Assembly: GCA_002104905.1 (NCBI GenBank)
Contig: MCFE01000050.1
Coordinates: 1 to 64,000 of the forward strand
Source: Basidiobolus meristosporus CBS 931.73
Lineage: Eukaryota > Basidiobolomycota > Basidiobolomycetes > Basidiobolales > Basidiobolaceae
Direction of reading: 5' to 3'
DNA: 64,000 bases
The stretch's first letter is position 1; the number at the start of each line of letters is the position of its first letter. Below, piece by piece: positions 1 to 10,487 of the stretch. The notes beneath the pieces were generated by a model that searched no databases, was not told the DNA's origin, and saw only the letters and a list, made by a program, of their open reading frames with translations. The position numbers were made by a program, and so were the translations under genes.

Positions 1-1716
1 AAGTACCAAATTTCAGAATTGTTGAAGAGTGGCAGTAATATTAGCAGAGAGGTACTGGTCTAATATTGGTCTTGGACACAGTAGGCTTTGGCTATAAAGA
101 CAACCAAGTTGGTTTGCTCTGCAGGCTATGCTTGGTGCTCTTGGCAGCACCCTATATACTAGGCTTTGATATAAACTAGAGTGGAATTGTTGAACTCTTA
201 GAGTTATTGAGACACACATGTAGCTTTGTTAAGACATGCACTAAACCAAAGGTTCAGTGACCTTATCTATACTTTTCTGATTGAAGTGAATTATTAAGCA
301 CTAAGATAATGAATAACTGATTGGAATCAAGTTTGGTGTTGATTAGTGAATAAGATAAAGCAAGTTGCATCATCATTCAGCTGATGTCTTAGCAACTGAC
401 AAGTCATTGGATGGATCCAAATTTCTAATCACAAAGGATAGCTTGGTAACTCAGTTGATAAGGTGGTGATCACATGTAAATATATCAGGAGTGAAAGCTA
501 AGAATGATTTCTGAGATTGCTTTTAATATCTGGGCTTGGATAGGTATACCATGCACTGACTCCCCACACCATCTCTGTCTGTTCTCTAGGCCTGATCTTG
601 GTACACCTTTGTTGTGCCTCCAGGCTCCTACAGTACTTCTATACTGAGCTGTTGGGATATAGATCTATACTTAACTCTGTCATTAAACTGTTTGAATTTC
701 TACTTGCATCAATGATACTATATTATCTACATTGCATAGGGACTGCTCTACTCATAATATTTGCTAATCTTGTCTCTCTCTCTTGCTTCCTGATGACTTT
801 GGACCATCACATCTAATCAATCAATCAATCCATTCATTTGCACCATCATTTGGTCATTGTATCCTGCCATCATAGTCTCAATGGAATGTAGTGGTACAGA
901 TGGGGTCACTTGATAGTCATTGGATGGATATGGTGCAGATCCTACATCTTAATATGCTTCCACATTTCAGTCCTCTTGTTCCTGTGTAGATCTCCTCCCT
1001 TGTGAACTTCCATGAAGGCATGGTGGGTGTAATCAATATTTGCACTAGGTACACTCTCAGCATAGCTTGTTCCAGTCTTAATGTTGCTTATTGGCTAAAG
1101 TCCAAAGCAAGCTGCTGACCTGCTAGATTTTGACTTGGAGTGTAATGTGACTTTTGATTTAGTGTGAGGTGCTACAAGTTTATATAAATTATTTACTGTG
1201 GCAACAAGTCAATATATCTGGTTTAATAAGGTAGTAATGTTTCATGTATGAAACTGTGAAAACCTGCTGAAGATTCACCCAATAAATGATGTAATAGCAC
1301 CAAAATGCTAGTCATTGATCAGTTTTCCCTCATGAACTCAATGGCTTTGATAAAATGGCATAAACAATGAGAGAAAATGCCTAGCTATTATGGTAAGGAA
1401 ATTCTCAGCCATGATGCAGAATGACAGCACAGAAAGTATTTCAAAAAGATATGGCCATTGTGTTGCCACACAAATCTCATCTGAAAAGCCCCCAACTGCA
1501 GCATTTTCTATAGCAATTAGCCAGTCACTAAGCAATCTCTTAACAGTGCCAGACTCCACAATCACCTTTGCTCAGCACAAGGATAGCAAAAAAACTGCAT
1601 ATGAAAGGAAAAATCTTGTGATGGATTTTCTAGGTAGCCAAGTAAACCCACTGATCCAATTACTGGTAAAGAAAGTGAAACTTTGGCTTTAGAAATGGTG
1701 TATCTCTACCAACATT
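1..1716. other. AT-rich, CpG-free region without a gene
   Basis: I see no supported gene here. The longest open frame (1390-1692, plus) encodes about 100 residues with no recognised domain. Reading line by line I find no CpG dinucleotide before about position 1734, although CpG is common in the genes further right. The stretch shares its AT-rich, CpG-poor character with the retroelement region at 3.7-11.4 kb, so it is probably old decayed repeat DNA. That is inference, because no recognisable element remains. Confidence 0.5.
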
Positions 1717-1733
1717 TTAGGGTTAGGGTTAGG
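1717..1733 (+). repeat. interstitial telomere-like repeat (TTAGGG)
   Basis: Almost three TTAGGG units lie on the plus strand, ending in AGG. They sit exactly between the CpG-free DNA on the left and the first readable codons of a truncated ABC transporter on the right. TTAGGG is the telomere repeat of most filamentous fungi. The position at a gene break suggests a scar of chromosome breakage and repair rather than a functional telomere. Confidence 0.7.
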
Positions 1734-3379
1734 TCGTATTGCTGGTGATGTTACGGTAATTCAAGAGGGGAAATCCCAGAAGGTCGGTCTTGTAATTCAG
1801 AATATTACTACCTTCATTAGTGGCTTTGTCTTGGCGTTTGTGAAGGGATGGAAGATGACGCTGGTTCTACTTTCCGCCCTCCCTCTGCTAGCAGCAGTCG
1901 GTGCATTGATGACGCGCTTTGTAACGCAAAACACATCAGGTGGACAAGGCGCATATGCAAGCGCAGGAGGTGTCGCTGACGAAGTTCTCTCTTCCATCAA
2001 AACAGTTTATGCTTTTGGAAGCCAGAAACGTGAAATCCTCCGTTACAATGCCAACCTGGATGTAGCACAAAGAGCTGGCGTAAAGCGGAGTATATTCGAG
2101 GGACTTGGTTTAGGTCTCATGATGATGATTGTTTATTTCACCTATGCTCTTGGCTTTTGGTACGGCTCTCGGCTGATTTTTGATCACACGATGACCTCTG
2201 AGCAAGTTTTGAATGTTATCATCTCTCTTATGCTCGGTGCAATGTCTCTAGGTACAGCTTCCCCCTACATGAGCTCTATTAGCTCTGCCCAAGGTGCTGC
2301 TGCCAAAGTCTACGAGATCATCGAGCGCCAATCTAGGATTGATCCTTCTGCAGACGAAGGTAGACGCATAGACTACTCAAATCCAGCAAAATCTCTTCAA
2401 GGATATATAGAGTTTCAAGACGTCAGTTTCACGTACCCTTGTCGACCGGATGTCCCAATCCTAAAGAATTTCAGCCTGCAAGTTAAGCCAGGCCAGACGG
2501 TTGCCCTAGTTGGATCTAGCGGTAGTGGAAAGAGTACCTGCGTACAGCTCTTGGAGCGCTTCTACGACCCTACCAAAGGAACAGTCAGCATCGATGGAAT
2601 TGACCTCAAGGAGTTTAACATCAAGGACCTGCGCAGAAGCATAGGCCTTGAGGGACAAGAGCCGGTTCTATTCGGTACTAGTATTTACGAAAACATGATA
2701 TTCCCACCCGCGAAGAGGTGGAACAAGCCTGCAAATTAGCCAACGCCCATGACTTCATATCGGCTCTCCCCGACAGGTACGACACCCTTGTCGGTGAGAA
2801 GGGTGCACTCCTCTCTGGCGGCCAAAAGCAAAGAATTGCCATTGCACGTGCGTTGATCAAGAACCCCAGGATCCTGTTGTTGCATGAGGCCACCAGTGCG
2901 TTGGACACGGAATCAGAGGGAATTGTCCAGGATGCATTGGACAAGGCGGCCCGCGACAAAACCACCATTGTGATTGCACACCGTCTTTCAACCATCAAAA
3001 ATGCCGACCTAATTGTTGTCATGCAGCAGGGAACAACGGTGGAATCGGGTACCCATAGCGAGCTGATTGCACAAGAAGGAGTCTATGCTGGTCTGGTGAG
3101 AACACAAGAGCTCAGAAAGTCCGAAGACCAGAGAGAGCAGGAGGCTACTGCGGATGCAGTAGATGCTGTCGGCCACATACTAGGAGAGAATCATGTCGAC
3201 CCAATTTCCAAGCTCGCCAGTCGTTTTTCGCAATACACAGCTGTGTCTGAAGAGAGCAAGGAGTCTAAGGCTTCGATCTATCTGTACTAGCCGGTAAGAA
3301 CGTTGCTTTAGTCGGCTCCTCTGGTTCAGGTAAATCCACGATAGTTTCCCTGGTGCAACGTTTCTATGACGTCACTCAA
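1734..3379 (+). pseudogene. ABC-B (P-glycoprotein type) multidrug transporter, degenerate
   Basis: Translation from 1734 reads into the end of the first transmembrane domain of a full-size ABC-B exporter (residues like SGFVLAFVKGWKMTLVLL), so the whole N-terminus is missing. Nucleotide-binding domain 1 follows with Walker A (GSSGSGKST), Q-loop and signature LSGGQKQR. The gene is broken in several ways. The frame shifts near 2700, just after the YEN motif, where a short stretch appears deleted. The Walker B aspartate is histidine ([12 protein letters not shown]). A stop occurs at 3288-3290. From 3293, in another frame, Walker A of the second nucleotide-binding domain is readable ([12 protein letters not shown], then RFYDVTQ). 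The entire second membrane domain is therefore lost, and the remnant ends at about 3379. An intact ancestor would have about 1,300 residues with two membrane and two ATPase halves. It cannot make a working transporter. Confidence 0.85.
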
Positions 3380-3742
3380 GTACGCCAAAGAGAAAATTTA
3401 AATGCGACTTGCCAGAGTGCCTATAAGCCCAAATCCGGTGTTAAATAGTGAAGAGTAAATTTGGAATTTTTGGTTGTATAATAAACATTCAGGATTAATT
3501 ATATTCTGTAAAGTGGGCCAAATTCTTTTCATTAGCATGCAAATCCTTGTGGTGTCCCGTCCCTAGAAATATCACTAAGCAGAAGTTACATAATCGTCTC
3601 ATAATACTAAATTGATAAGTCTCATGAACATGCATAGGTATTAATATTTACCCAGAATGAAAGTAGAGCTTATTCAACGAATTGATACAAATATTTTACT
3701 TTTTATGCCATGATGATGATGCACGCAAGTACAACAAACAAA
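3380..3742. other. no gene recognised
   Basis: This AT-rich stretch runs from the end of the transporter remnant to the first LTR fragment. I see no coding region. A few CpGs remain near 3555, 3591, 3676, 3723 and 3743, so it forms the edge of the CpG-depleted region. Confidence 0.4.
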
Positions 3743-4019
3743 CGAGAATACTGACCAAATTCCTTGTTGGGATTTACTTGGAATATTTCTACCAAAATAC
3801 CAGGTACTCACAACATGAAAATTCTCAAAGTTGACCAAGCAGGCCCAAACTTTGCACACATGCTCTTGGGACCTTCTGTAACCTATTTTATATGTTTGTG
3901 ATGCCAAGACTATGTCAAAATATAAATACTACTTCTATATTCAATAAATCATTAAGTGAAAACCACATAATCTACTTGTTCTCCCAATCACTTCCAATAT
4001 CTCCCAGACTCTTACAACA
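3743..4019 (+). repeat. truncated solo LTR of the copia family
   Basis: This is the reverse complement of the LTRs at 4724-5072 and 9309-9657, with scattered substitutions. It starts part-way into the LTR (GAATACTGACCAAATTCC) and runs to the conserved end CTTACAACA. The outermost part of the other side is missing. No internal element sequence lies next to it. It shows that several copies of the family have inserted here in both orientations. Confidence 0.8.
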
Positions 4020-4723
4020 GAAACAAAGTCACTTATAAATTCAAGGCTCTGAAGATGACATCATAGTTGTCCTATTGAGCAGACAACCAGACAGGCTTCA
4101 GAACCTAACAATTGCTTTTCAGCCTAGAGCCAAGGACTTGGAATTAGACTATATTGTGGCCAGATAGCTACATTATTGTGAATCAGCATTCAAGACTTGG
4201 GTAAACTTACCAAGTCAGAGAATCTAGTACTTGGACAGATTTTCCCCAGACTCAAAAATACCTAATAATAGTTATTATTATTATTATCTCATCTCATAAT
4301 CTTTTGTACCTATCACACCTGATCTATTTTCATGTGAACTATGCTTTGTCAGCTGATTTGGCATGCCTTCCCTAGTGAGAAATAATTTGAGATCTATCTA
4401 ACAACTTATTAGTTGCCAAGACATCAGCTAACTTATTGTCCAATGTTAATTTATCTTCTGCCCAATCAACTCCAAATATGCCTTCATTCAGTAATCATTC
4501 TCTTAGCAGTTACTAGTTAACTCTCATAAGAAAGGTATAAGTGAAGTCAAGTTAACCTTTTAGCTTAGTTGCCAACAAAACAATTTGAACCAAATTGGAC
4601 CTGATCTTGATCAAGATGGTTGATTCCCATCAGAATCCTGGCAGTGAAACAGCATTTTGAATTTCCTACAATACACTGCTAAATATTCTATGGCCTTGAT
4701 TTTGCATTTTGGCAGTTATTTTC
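4020..4723. other. no gene; AT-rich, CpG-free
   Basis: I see no coding region between the solo LTR and the complete retroelement. It contains a short ATT microsatellite near 4269-4287 and I find no CpG. It is probably degraded repeat DNA. Confidence 0.4.
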
Positions 4724-5072
4724 TGTTGTAAGAGTCTTGGAGATATTGGAAGTGATTGGGAGAACAAGTAGATTATGTGGTTGTCACTTGATGATTTATT
4801 AAATGTAAAAGTAGTATTTATACTTTTACATGATCTTGGCATTACAAACACATAGAACAGGTTAAAGAAGGTCCCAAGAACATGTGTGCAAAGTTTGGGG
4901 CTGTTTGGACAACTTTGAGAATTTTTCTGTTCTAGGTACCTGGTATTTTGGTGAAAATATTCCAAGTAAATCCCAACAAGGAATTTGGTCAGTATTCTCT
5001 AGGATTTGAATGTAATGATCTAAGTGACTAAGTTAGGTGAGTATTTAGGTGGAAATACAAATTTTTACAACA
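4724..5072 (-). repeat. 3' LTR of the copia element
   Basis: This is the downstream LTR of the minus-strand element and has the same length (349 bp) as its partner. It has the same TG...CA ends and a TATAAATACT promoter core on the minus strand near 4811-4830. The visible differences from the partner suggest the insertion is not recent, because the two LTRs are identical at the time of insertion. Confidence 0.88.
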
Positions 5073-5346
5073 CTCCCACTCAGCTAAATGTTCATACTGA
5101 CTAGTCCTAATTTTGACCTAAGATATTCAAACTTGTCACTAGCTAATGGTTTAGTAAGTATGTCTGCAGTCATATAATCTGTAGGACAGTAAACTAAGCT
5201 AACTAAGTTATTCTCTATAGCTTCACATATGAAATGATGTCTAATATCTATGTGCTTGGCTCTAGCATGAAAAGTTGGATTTCTACCTCATTGTATACAT
5301 CCTTGATTATCTTGAAATAAAGTAATAGGTGTTTTTTGACATATGC

Positions 5347-5781
5347 CTAAATCTGTAAAGAGCTTTCTTGAACACATTGCTTTTTTTTAGCTTCACAGAC
5401 TGCCATGTACTCTGCCTCTGTGGTAGAAAGTGTTATGGTAGGTTGCTTTCTTGAGTTCCATGAAATTGCTCCTTTACAATAAAGAAAGGTGTATCTTGTG
5501 GTGGATCTTCTGTCTTCCAAATTTTGTCCCCAATCAGCATCAGAGTATCCCACAAGATCCTGTTCTGAATCCTTATAAGTGTATCTTAAGCAGATATCAG
5601 CAGTTCCTTTTAGGTATCTAAAAATCTGCTGAACTGCTGCAATATGATCAGATCCATAGTTCTGATTATGTTGGCTGACAACTCCCACTGAATATGAGAT
5701 ATCTGGACGTGTTCCAAGCATGATATACATCAGACTGCCAACTATAGATTGATATGGAAAATCAGGGCTTTCAGCTGGCAC
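5347..5781 (-). pseudogene. copia RNase H fragment
   Basis: The C-terminal part of the copia polyprotein shows YQSIVGSLMYIMLGTRPDIS, then the RNase H signature with VGYSDADW, STTRYTFLYCKGAISWNSRK and STTEAEYMA. It ends early at 5347, and a frame break separates it from the reverse transcriptase. The region between this fragment and the 3' LTR (5073-5346) still looks copia-like in other frames. Confidence 0.82.
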
Positions 5782-5949
5782 TAAGCTCTCTTAATTTGAT
5801 TGAGTTTTAACAAAGTTAAGGTTTGTCACCATAGGGGTAGCTACTAGTTTACAGTCTTCCATTTTGTACTTCTTTAGTATATCTTGAATATACTTGGATT
5901 GGCTTAGAGTAATATTCTGGGTACTTCTGTCTATGGAGAACTTAATCCC

Positions 5950-6600
5950 TTAGTAGTAACTGAGTTCTCCTAGATTGGATATCTTGAACTCCTTAGATAG
6001 GCTGGATTTAGTCTCTTCCAATGTTTCTAGGTTATTGGCAGCTATAATAAGATCATCCACATATAGAGCTAATAGAACTGGATTTGCTCTATCTGGCTTA
6101 TAGTGTATACTATGGTCAGCTTTACTTCTTTTGAAACGCAAAGATTCCAAATAAGAATCTATCTTGCAATTCCAGGCTCTTGGTGATTGTTTGAGACCAT
6201 ATTGTGACTTTTTAAGCTTGCAGACCAGATGGGGTTTATCATGGTCAACAAACCCATCAGGCTGGTTCATATACACATCCTCATCAAGTTCTCCATTCAA
6301 AATGCAGTTTTTAGATCCATTGATGAATAAAAAACTTATATTTGGCTGCAATAGCTAATATGAATCTAATGGAACTTGGCTACTGGTGAAAAGGTCTCAG
6401 TATAGTCAAGTCCTTTTGTTTGAGAGTATCCTTTGGCAACAAGTCTTGTTTTGTATCTTTCAATTGTACCATCAGCCTTGAATTTTGTCTTGAAGACCCA
6501 TCTGCATCCAATTGATTTTTGGTTGGTTGGTAATTTGACCAAGTACCAAGTTTGATTTTCCATCAGGGCCTGATATTCATCAGTCATTGCAGATCTCCAA
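5950..6600 (-). pseudogene. copia reverse transcriptase fragments
   Basis: The copia-type reverse transcriptase (RVT_2) starts near 6600 on the minus strand with KFWRSAMTDEYQALMENQTW and GCRWVFKTKFKADG. The frame breaks near 6366 and resumes in a second segment at 6351-5950. That segment has QPDGFVDHDKPHLVCKLKKS, SQYGLKQSPRAWN and the catalytic box ALYVDDLIIA. Both catalytic aspartates are kept, but frame breaks on both sides inactivate the gene. Confidence 0.83.
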
Positions 6601-7706
6601 AACTTTGTGTGAGGGCTATTTAGGGCCGCTTTTACAGTCTGAGGCTCACCAATATGGACTGAATAGGCATAGGCTAAGTTTGTACCCTCATTGATATAGT
6701 AATTTGGGCTATTTCTTGTCCAATTGGATATCTGGGCACTTGATACTGGAATGATCACTTCTGGGATATTCCTGGGCACTGCTTCAGGCTGAACCATGGT
6801 TGTAGAGCTCTCTGGAGTGAAAAAGTTTTCTTTGTTTTGCTCTGATTCAATCCTGACAATTGGTGGATTTGAGATCAGATTTTTGTCATCATCTGATGTC
6901 ATTTTTTGTAAAAATTCTGAATTTTCATCAAACAACACACCCCTGGACTTGATTAGCTTCTTTGCTGTGGTATTGCAGAGTCTGTATGCTTTACTCTCAT
7001 TGCAGTAACCCAAAAATATGCATTTGACACTTTTTGGCTCAAATTTTGACTGATTTCTGGGTAGTTTCTTGGCATATGCTGTACATCCAAATATTCTTAG
7101 ATGTTCTGCACTTGGTTTGTATTCATACCATGCTTCAAATGGAAAAGAATCACAAAGTATTCTGTTATAACTCCTATTTCTAAGGTATACAGCTGTGGCA
7201 ACTGATTCCACCCAAAAATCATAGGATAATTTTTGATCATGGATCATAGTTCTTGCCATATCAATTATTGATCTGTTAGCATATTCTGCCACTCCATGTT
7301 GCTGTGGGGAGTATGGTACAGTAGTCTCTTGCTTTATCCCATGAATTTGCAGAAGTGGATGAAGAGTTTTGAGGTATATTCTCCACTATTGTCAGAGTGT
7401 ATTTTCTTGATTTTTTCACTTGTTTCTCTCTCCACCATGGCTTTAAACTCCCTGAACTTAGACAGAGCTTCTTTCTTTCTCTCCATGAAGTAGACCCATG
7501 TGTATCATGTATAAGGATAAATTTTTCATAGGTCCACATAGATCCAAGTGAATTAGATCTAATTTTTTCTTAGTTTTGACTAACCCAGAGCTCTTGAACA
7601 GTTGTCTGACCTGTTTCCCATATATGCAGGCTTCACAGTGCTCCAAATTAGCTGGGGGATCAATTTTTACTCCGGAAATTAGCTGATCTTTGATCATTTT
7701 GTGCAA
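6600..7706 (-). pseudogene. copia integrase fragments
   Basis: On the minus strand from 7706 the zinc-binding region is readable (LEHCEACIYGKQ), then the start of the catalytic core (DLIHLDLCGP). The frame shifts near 7500 and 7290. The C-terminal part runs from about 7292 with RSIIDMARTMIHDQKLSYDF and the typical LRIFGCTAYA and CIFLGYCNESKAYRL motifs. The catalytic core is interrupted by at least two frameshifts and stops, so no functional integrase can be made. Downstream it passes directly into the reverse transcriptase domain. Confidence 0.82.
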
Positions 7707-7810
7707 ATAATCAATATAGATGTGTCCAAATCTCCTGTGTCAAAGCATTGGTGTTTCTTCATTTAAGTTACTTATATTGGCTTCCAAATATGATGGAATA
7801 TTAGTCAACC

Positions 7811-8402
7811 TGTATAGATTCTAATCTCTTACACCCAAGGCAATATGGGCACCATTTTGATCAGTAATCTTGCATCCAGAATTGTCAGAGCTGAAACTGA
7901 GTCCTTCTGCAGTGGCCTTGCTTACAGATAGTAGGTTCTGGGTTATTTCTGGTACATAGAGTACTTCTTTAAAGGTTAGTGTATGGCTTCCTTCACTGCT
8001 TCTAAGGTTTACTTGGATAGTTCCTTCTCCCACTGCATTAAGTGTTTTATTGTCATACATGAAAACCTTCTTAATTGGAATCTCTTGATATTGGGTAAAA
8101 AGTTCTTGTATAGGTTCTGATCTCTGATAACTAAAGCAATATGGGCACCATTTTGATCAGTGATCCTGCATCCAAAATTGTCAAAACTGAAACTGAGTCC
8201 TTCAGCTGTGGCCTTGCTTACAGATAGTAGGTTCTTTACTATTTCTGATACACATAGTACCTCTCTAAAGGTCAGTGTATGGCTCTCTTCACTGTTTCTA
8301 TGGCTTACTTGGATAGTTCCTTCTCCCACTGCATCAAGTGTTTTATTGTCATACATGAAATCCTTCTTGATTGGAATTTCTTAATATTGGGTAAAAAGTT
8401 CT
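7811..8402 (-). repeat. 296 bp tandem duplication inside the protease region
   Basis: Two diverged copies lie head to tail, about 7811-8106 and 8107-8402. The marker CAATATGGGCACCATTTTGA recurs at 7841 and 8137, a period of 296 bp. Each copy encodes the same protease/linker segment (MYDNKTL.AVGEGTIQV on the minus strand). Because 296 is not a multiple of three, the duplication breaks the reading frame. The copies differ at many positions, so the duplication is old. Confidence 0.85.
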
Positions 8403-9277
8403 TTTTGGTGTGTAAAGTGTTGAGATGCTCCAGAGTCAGTATACCACATCTGAGAATCCTTGTTTGTGGTCATATTTAGTGCAGATATCAACAGTCTATC
8501 TTCAGATGTTGCAGCATTTCCATATTCAGGCTTCTTTTGCTGATTATCTCTCTTTTTGAGACACCAGTCTGATGTGCATCCTTTCCTTTTGCAGTAGTTG
8601 CAAAACATGTTACTGTTGCCTTTGTAGGGTCTTGGGTATCTCCTTTGTTGGTTAGCATTGCTAATTAAAGCAGTTTCTTCTTCCTTCTTATTGGTGCTTG
8701 ATTTTCTTAATTCTTCATCTAGGGGCCTTCCACATACGCAATTTAAGGTCAAATCTTCAGTTTTGGACTCTAGGGCTGATACAGGACCCTGAAACTTATC
8801 TGTCAGGCTATTCAGGATGGTAACTATCACATCCTCATCAATAGTTGGTATGCCCACAGATTCCATCTCATCCACCAGCAGGGTAATTCTGTTAATTAGA
8901 TTTTTCATTTCTTCTCCTGGCTGCATCTTTGTAGTAAAGAGTTTTTGTCTCAAATACATTTTCTTGGCAGCTAAACATGACTGGTAGGTGTTGTCTAATG
9001 CTTTCCAGGCATTCTTTGCTGTTTTTGCTCTTGAGCATTGAATTAGCAATTTATCTTTAACATTAAAGCAAATGCAGATAAAGACAATTTGTTCTTTCTT
9101 CTGGTACTTTAAGGTTTCCTCTCCCATGTTTTTAGGAGGGCATTCTTCTCCCATGGCAATATCCCAAAGGCCTCTTTCTTGTAGCAGCATCTTCATCTTT
9201 GCCTTCCACACTTGGAAGTTAGATCCATCCAACTTTTCAGCAAAGGGAAAAATTCCTGTAATAGCAGTAGTAGACAT
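8381..9277 (-). pseudogene. copia gag with start of protease
   Basis: The likely start is the methionine at 9277 (MSTTAITGIFPFAEKLDG), which opens a copia gag. The capsid-like region is of the UBN2/DUF4219 type, followed by a zinc knuckle near 8571-8613. In the knuckle the usual histidine of CX2CX4HX4C is replaced by cysteine. The frame then enters the retroviral-type aspartic protease at DSGASQHF and ends at a stop at 8381-8383. Gag and protease would normally continue into pol, so this is a broken piece. Confidence 0.8.
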
Positions 9278-9308
9278 TGCAGAGAGTGATAGCTTGGGGC
9301 TCACAGCC

Positions 9309-9657
9309 TGTTGTAAGAGTCTTGGAGATATTGGAAGTGACTGGGAGAACAAGTAGATTATGTTGTTTTCACTTAATGATTTATTGAATGTAAAAGTAGT
9401 ATTTGTACTTTTACATGATCCTGACATAACAAACACATAGTATAGGTTAAGGAAGGTCCCAAGAGTATGTGTGCAAAGTTTGAGGCTGTTTGGACAACTT
9501 TGAGAATTTTCATGTCCTTGGTACCTGGTATTTTGGTGAAAATATTCTAAGTAAATCCCAACAAGGAATTTGGTCAGTATTCCCTAGGATTTGAATGTAA
9601 TGATCTAAGTGACTAAGTTAGGTGAATATTTAGGTGGAATTACAAATCTTTACAACA
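9309..9657 (-). repeat. 5' LTR of the copia element
   Basis: This is the upstream LTR relative to the minus-strand element. It begins TGTTGTAA and ends TTACAACA in plus-strand reading, and aligns along its length with 4724-5072 with roughly one mismatch every 10-20 bases. A TATA-like core (minus strand TACAAATACT, where the other copy has TATAAATACT) lies near 9400. An open frame continues from inside this LTR into gag. Confidence 0.88.
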
Positions 9658-10129
9658 GCTATTCCATAAATAGTTGCTATTGATAGGTACTAATATCTCT
9701 TGTTTGTCTACCTGTAAAAACACATCAACCTTCCTTAATGTGCTCATCTCCATCATCTATGCACAATGGTACTTAGTCTGCACACTGGCCAAATCCCCAT
9801 AGAGCTGGTACTATTTGTAGCAAAGATACCTGGCATATATATGCTGTACCTCAAATGCTACCACTATGATCATCTCTAGAGCTTTGGCAAGACACCAAGG
9901 TCCTTGCAGCCAATAGATCCCTGCATGGCTGTATGATTGTTCTACTTACTTCCTTGCTTACTTCTTTGATTTGCCAGATCCCATAGCAGAGCTTCTAGAT
10001 CACTGTACATTCCCATTGAGTGTCTGTTATGTACAGATGACATTTGCCTCAAAGTAAATATCAGCTTATATCCCACTTGTGGTTTCTTTGAAGCACTCAA
10101 CAAATAGTTCATTGATTCAGGCCTGATAT
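9658..10129. other. no gene recognised
   Basis: This AT-rich, CpG-free spacer lies between the copia element and the next LTR fragment. I see no supported coding region. Confidence 0.35.
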
Positions 10130-10345
10130 GAGGTACCCAGATTATGACCTTTCTCAATGTTGCCCAAAAGCCCCCAAGCTTTGTACACACACTCCTGGGA
10201 CCTTCCTTAACAAACTCTACATGCTTGTTTGCTCTACTCCATCAAAAGTATAAATACCATACTTTTGATCAATAAATCTACAAATGAGTAACATGTAACC
10301 CCTCTAGTTCTCCACGTCACTTCCAATACTCCTCAGAGTATTGCA
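10130..10345 (+). repeat. LTR half, inverted (related copia family)
   Basis: Read as reverse complement, this matches the first half of the copia LTR: TATTGGAAGTGA, the TATA-like block with TATTTATACTTTT, AAGGAAGGTCCCA and GTACAAAGCTTGG. Divergence from the 9309-9657 copy is considerable, so it belongs to an older or sister subfamily. It joins the other LTR half directly at about 10346, but in the opposite orientation. Confidence 0.7.
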
Positions 10346-10487
10346 ACATGGTGTATCTGATGTCTTGGTAAAATATTCCAAGTAAATCCCAACAAAGAAT
10401 TTAGTCAGTATTCACTGAGAATCATAGGTGATGATCTGAGTGACTAAGTTAGGTGAATATTTAGGTGTAACTACAAATTCTCACACC
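10346..10487 (-). repeat. LTR half, opposite orientation
   Basis: This matches the second half of the copia LTR in the same orientation as the complete element: AAAATATTCCAAGTAAATCC, AATTTAGTCAGTATTC, then GTGACTAAGTTAGGTGAATA and a final ACACCA where other copies have ACAACA. With the neighbouring 10130-10345 it makes one complete LTR in which one half has been flipped. Confidence 0.75.

Larger units (their letters stand above)
4724..9657 (-). mobile_element. Ty1/copia LTR retrotransposon, inactive
   Basis: The element is bounded by two direct LTRs of equal length (349 bp) that begin TGTTGTAA and end TTACAACA, a perfect 8 bp terminal inversion. On the minus strand the order is gag, protease, integrase, reverse transcriptase and RNase H, which is the copia order (integrase before RT). 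The coding part has stops, frameshifts and an internal duplication, so it is non-autonomous. Only five CpGs are visible in about 4.9 kb. The five bases on either side (TTTTC left, GCTAT right) do not match, so no target-site duplication remains. The first internal bases after the 5' LTR (GGCTGTGAGCCCC on the minus strand) partly match the complement of an initiator tRNA-Met anticodon region. That would suit the half-tRNA priming known from Ty5 and Drosophila copia, but the match is imperfect. Confidence 0.9.

Noticed and set aside
1390-1692. 100-residue frame in the CpG-free region
   Set aside because: No recognisable domain, no support from neighbours, and its composition equals the surrounding decayed DNA.
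9942-10190. 82-residue minus-strand frame near the LTR fragments
   Set aside because: It overlaps the inverted LTR half; the frame is a by-product of LTR sequence.
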